The notes under the pieces were generated by a model. That model did no database searches and was not told where the DNA came from. It was given only the letters and a program-made list of their open reading frames with translations. The translations under genes were made by a program, and so were the position numbers. Source: Chlorobiaceae bacterium (lineage in GTDB: Bacteria; Bacteroidota; Ignavibacteria; Ignavibacteriales; Ignavibacteriaceae). From it: a stretch of 38,599 nt of DNA. This document shows, piece by piece, positions 38,029 through 38,599 of this stretch (the first letter of the stretch is position 1; every line of letters begins with the position of its first letter). Location of the stretch: contig PNNF01000021.1 of the NCBI GenBank assembly GCA_013824085.1, positions 1 to 38,599 on the forward strand. The letters run 5' to 3'.

Positions 38029-38211
38029 TTAATAAATTCCTGTTAAGATTTGAGTAACAGCAATATCAATAACATAAGCAAAGAGTGCCATTATCAAGCA
38101 CATAACAATTACGATGTTAGTTGATTCCTTCAACTCTTCTTTAGTAGGCCAAGTAACTTTTTTCATTTCCTTGACAACATCAAGTGCGAAATTTTTTATT
38201 TTTTCTTTCAT
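38029..38211 (-). CDS. secE: Protein translocase subunit SecE
   Basis: 60 residues, the short single-span form. The amphipathic helix (KNFALDVVKEMKKVTWPTKEELKESTNIV) precedes one membrane segment (about 31-52, VIVMCLIMALFAYVIDIAVTQI). The motif KKVTWPTKEEL is the SecE signature. It clamps SecY in the translocon. It begins 19 bases after the 3' end of tRNA-Trp and ends eight bases before nusG. Confidence 0.96.
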   Translation of the reverse strand: MKEKIKNFALDVVKEMKKVTWPTKEELKESTNIVIVMCLIMALFAYVIDIAVTQILTGIY

Positions 38212-38230
38212 AAGCTATCTATTTTTCTTG

Positions 38231-38303
38231 CACGTCAGGAGGGACTTGAACCCCCAACCTGCGGTTTTGGAGACCGCTGCTCTACCAATTAAGCTACTGA
38301 CGT
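38231..38303 (-). tRNA. tRNA-Trp (anticodon CCA)
   Basis: 73 bases. Acceptor stem ACGTCAG / CTGACGT with discriminator G, anticodon arm GCGGT-CTCCAAA-ACCGC (anticodon CCA), variable loop AGGTT, T arm GGGGG-TTCAAGT-CCCTC. No encoded CCA. It lies between rpmG and secE, the location also seen in many other bacteria. Confidence 0.97.
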
Positions 38304-38317
38304 ACTTATTTATAAAA

Positions 38318-38467
38318 CTATTTAGTTTCTTTATGAATAGTATGTTTTTTATCCCAACGACAGTATTTTTTGAACTCTACTCTTGTCGGGTGATTTCTTT
38401 TATTTTTGTCAGTTGTGTAATTTCTTCTTTTACACTCTGTACATTCTAACGTTATAATATCTCTCAT
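38318..38467 (-). CDS. rpmG: 50S ribosomal protein L33, with incomplete zinc-ligand set
   Basis: 49 residues, translated directly from the sequence; too short for usual length cut-offs. It reads [49 protein letters not shown], which is L33 of the zinc-ribbon type. The first pair (C9, C12) and the third cysteine (C36) are present, but the position of the fourth cysteine is aspartate (D39, codon GAT). Asp might still bind the metal. L33 is a small large-subunit protein near the E site. GAAGG lies six bases before the ATG. It lies between tRNA-Thr (21 bases) and tRNA-Trp (14 bases), the usual rpmG-secE-nusG neighbourhood. Confidence 0.95.
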   Translation of the reverse strand: MRDIITLECTECKRRNYTTDKNKRNHPTRVEFKKYCRWDKKHTIHKETK

Positions 38468-38488
38468 AATAAACCTTCAAATAAATTG

Positions 38489-38561
<73 letters not shown>

Positions 38562-38570
38562 AATAAAGCG

Positions 38571-38599
38571 AGCGGGAGACGGGACTCGAACCCGCGACC
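38571..38599 (-). tRNA. Partial tRNA, probably tRNA-Gly (3' half only)
   Basis: Only the T arm (GCGGG-TTCGAGT-CCCGT) and the 3' acceptor strand CTCCCGC with discriminator T are in the window; the anticodon lies beyond the right edge. An acceptor beginning GCGGGAG and a T discriminator fit bacterial tRNA-Gly, and E. coli has tRNA-Gly before tRNA-Thr(GGT) in the same neighbourhood. Identity is inferred. Confidence 0.65.

Noticed and set aside
38114-38449. Plus-strand open frame of about 111 codons at the secE / tRNA-Trp / rpmG region
   Set aside because: Its RRDLNPQPAVLETAAL stretch is the antisense of tRNA-Trp, and the rest is antisense to secE and rpmG, which have clear family matches.

Overview
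The window is an AT-rich bacterial chromosome segment in which every gene I can support lies on the minus strand, so it reads as a long co-directional gene train from right to left. It most resembles the Ignavibacteria / Chlorobi / Bacteroidetes side of the tree. Four observations support this: a type IX secretion (T9SS) C-terminal sorting domain with the NYPNPFNPST signature on the amidase at the left edge; a short primary sigma factor with no region 1.1 and a Bacteroidetes-like region 2.4; secY followed directly by map with no adk; and two bacterial-microcompartment vertex proteins. Unlike many Bacteroidetes, most genes have clear GGAG-type ribosome binding sites, which points more to Ignavibacteria or Kryptonia-like lineages. 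That assignment is inference.

Right part (38599 to about 27100), in transcription order: partial tRNA (probably Gly), tRNA-Thr(GGT), rpmG, tRNA-Trp(CCA), secE, nusG, rplK, rplA, rplJ, rplL, a hairpin/U-tract attenuator, rpoB, rpoC. A near-consensus promoter then precedes the next block (about 27050 to 8000): rpsL, rpsG, fusA, tuf, rpsJ, rplC, rplD, rplW, rplB, rpsS, rplV, rpsC, rplP, rpmC, rpsQ, rplN, rplX, rplE, rpsN, rpsH, rplF, rplR, a complete tRNA-Gln(TTG), rpsE, rpmD, rplO, secY, map, infA, rpmJ, rpsM, rpsK, rpsD, rpoA, rplQ. A strong intrinsic terminator follows rplQ. Together these blocks encode RNA polymerase (alpha, beta, beta'), two elongation factors, IF-1, the SecY/SecE translocon and most ribosomal proteins.

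Left part (about 7957 to 1): engB (ribosome-assembly GTPase); a membrane-anchored GAF-GAF protein with a degenerate GGDEF domain; phosphopentomutase (deoB), whose only plausible start is an AUU codon; two EutN/CcmL vertex-protein genes; the primary sigma factor; a NlpC/P60 lipoprotein; and a secreted T9SS-sorted N-acetylmuramoyl-L-alanine amidase-like protein cut by the left edge. The last five lie close together and may form one operon.

The points most worth a second look are: the tRNA-Gln embedded between rplR and rpsE, with only 9 bases separating the rplR stop from the tRNA 5' end; the AUU start of deoB; the EutN pair in front of the housekeeping sigma factor; the catalytically degenerate GGDEF protein; many GTG/TTG starts among ribosomal genes; and lysine-rich extensions on L5 and L17. 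No CRISPR array, insertion sequence, prophage or integrase is visible. No gene-free stretch exceeds 300 bases; the longest is 4046-4271.
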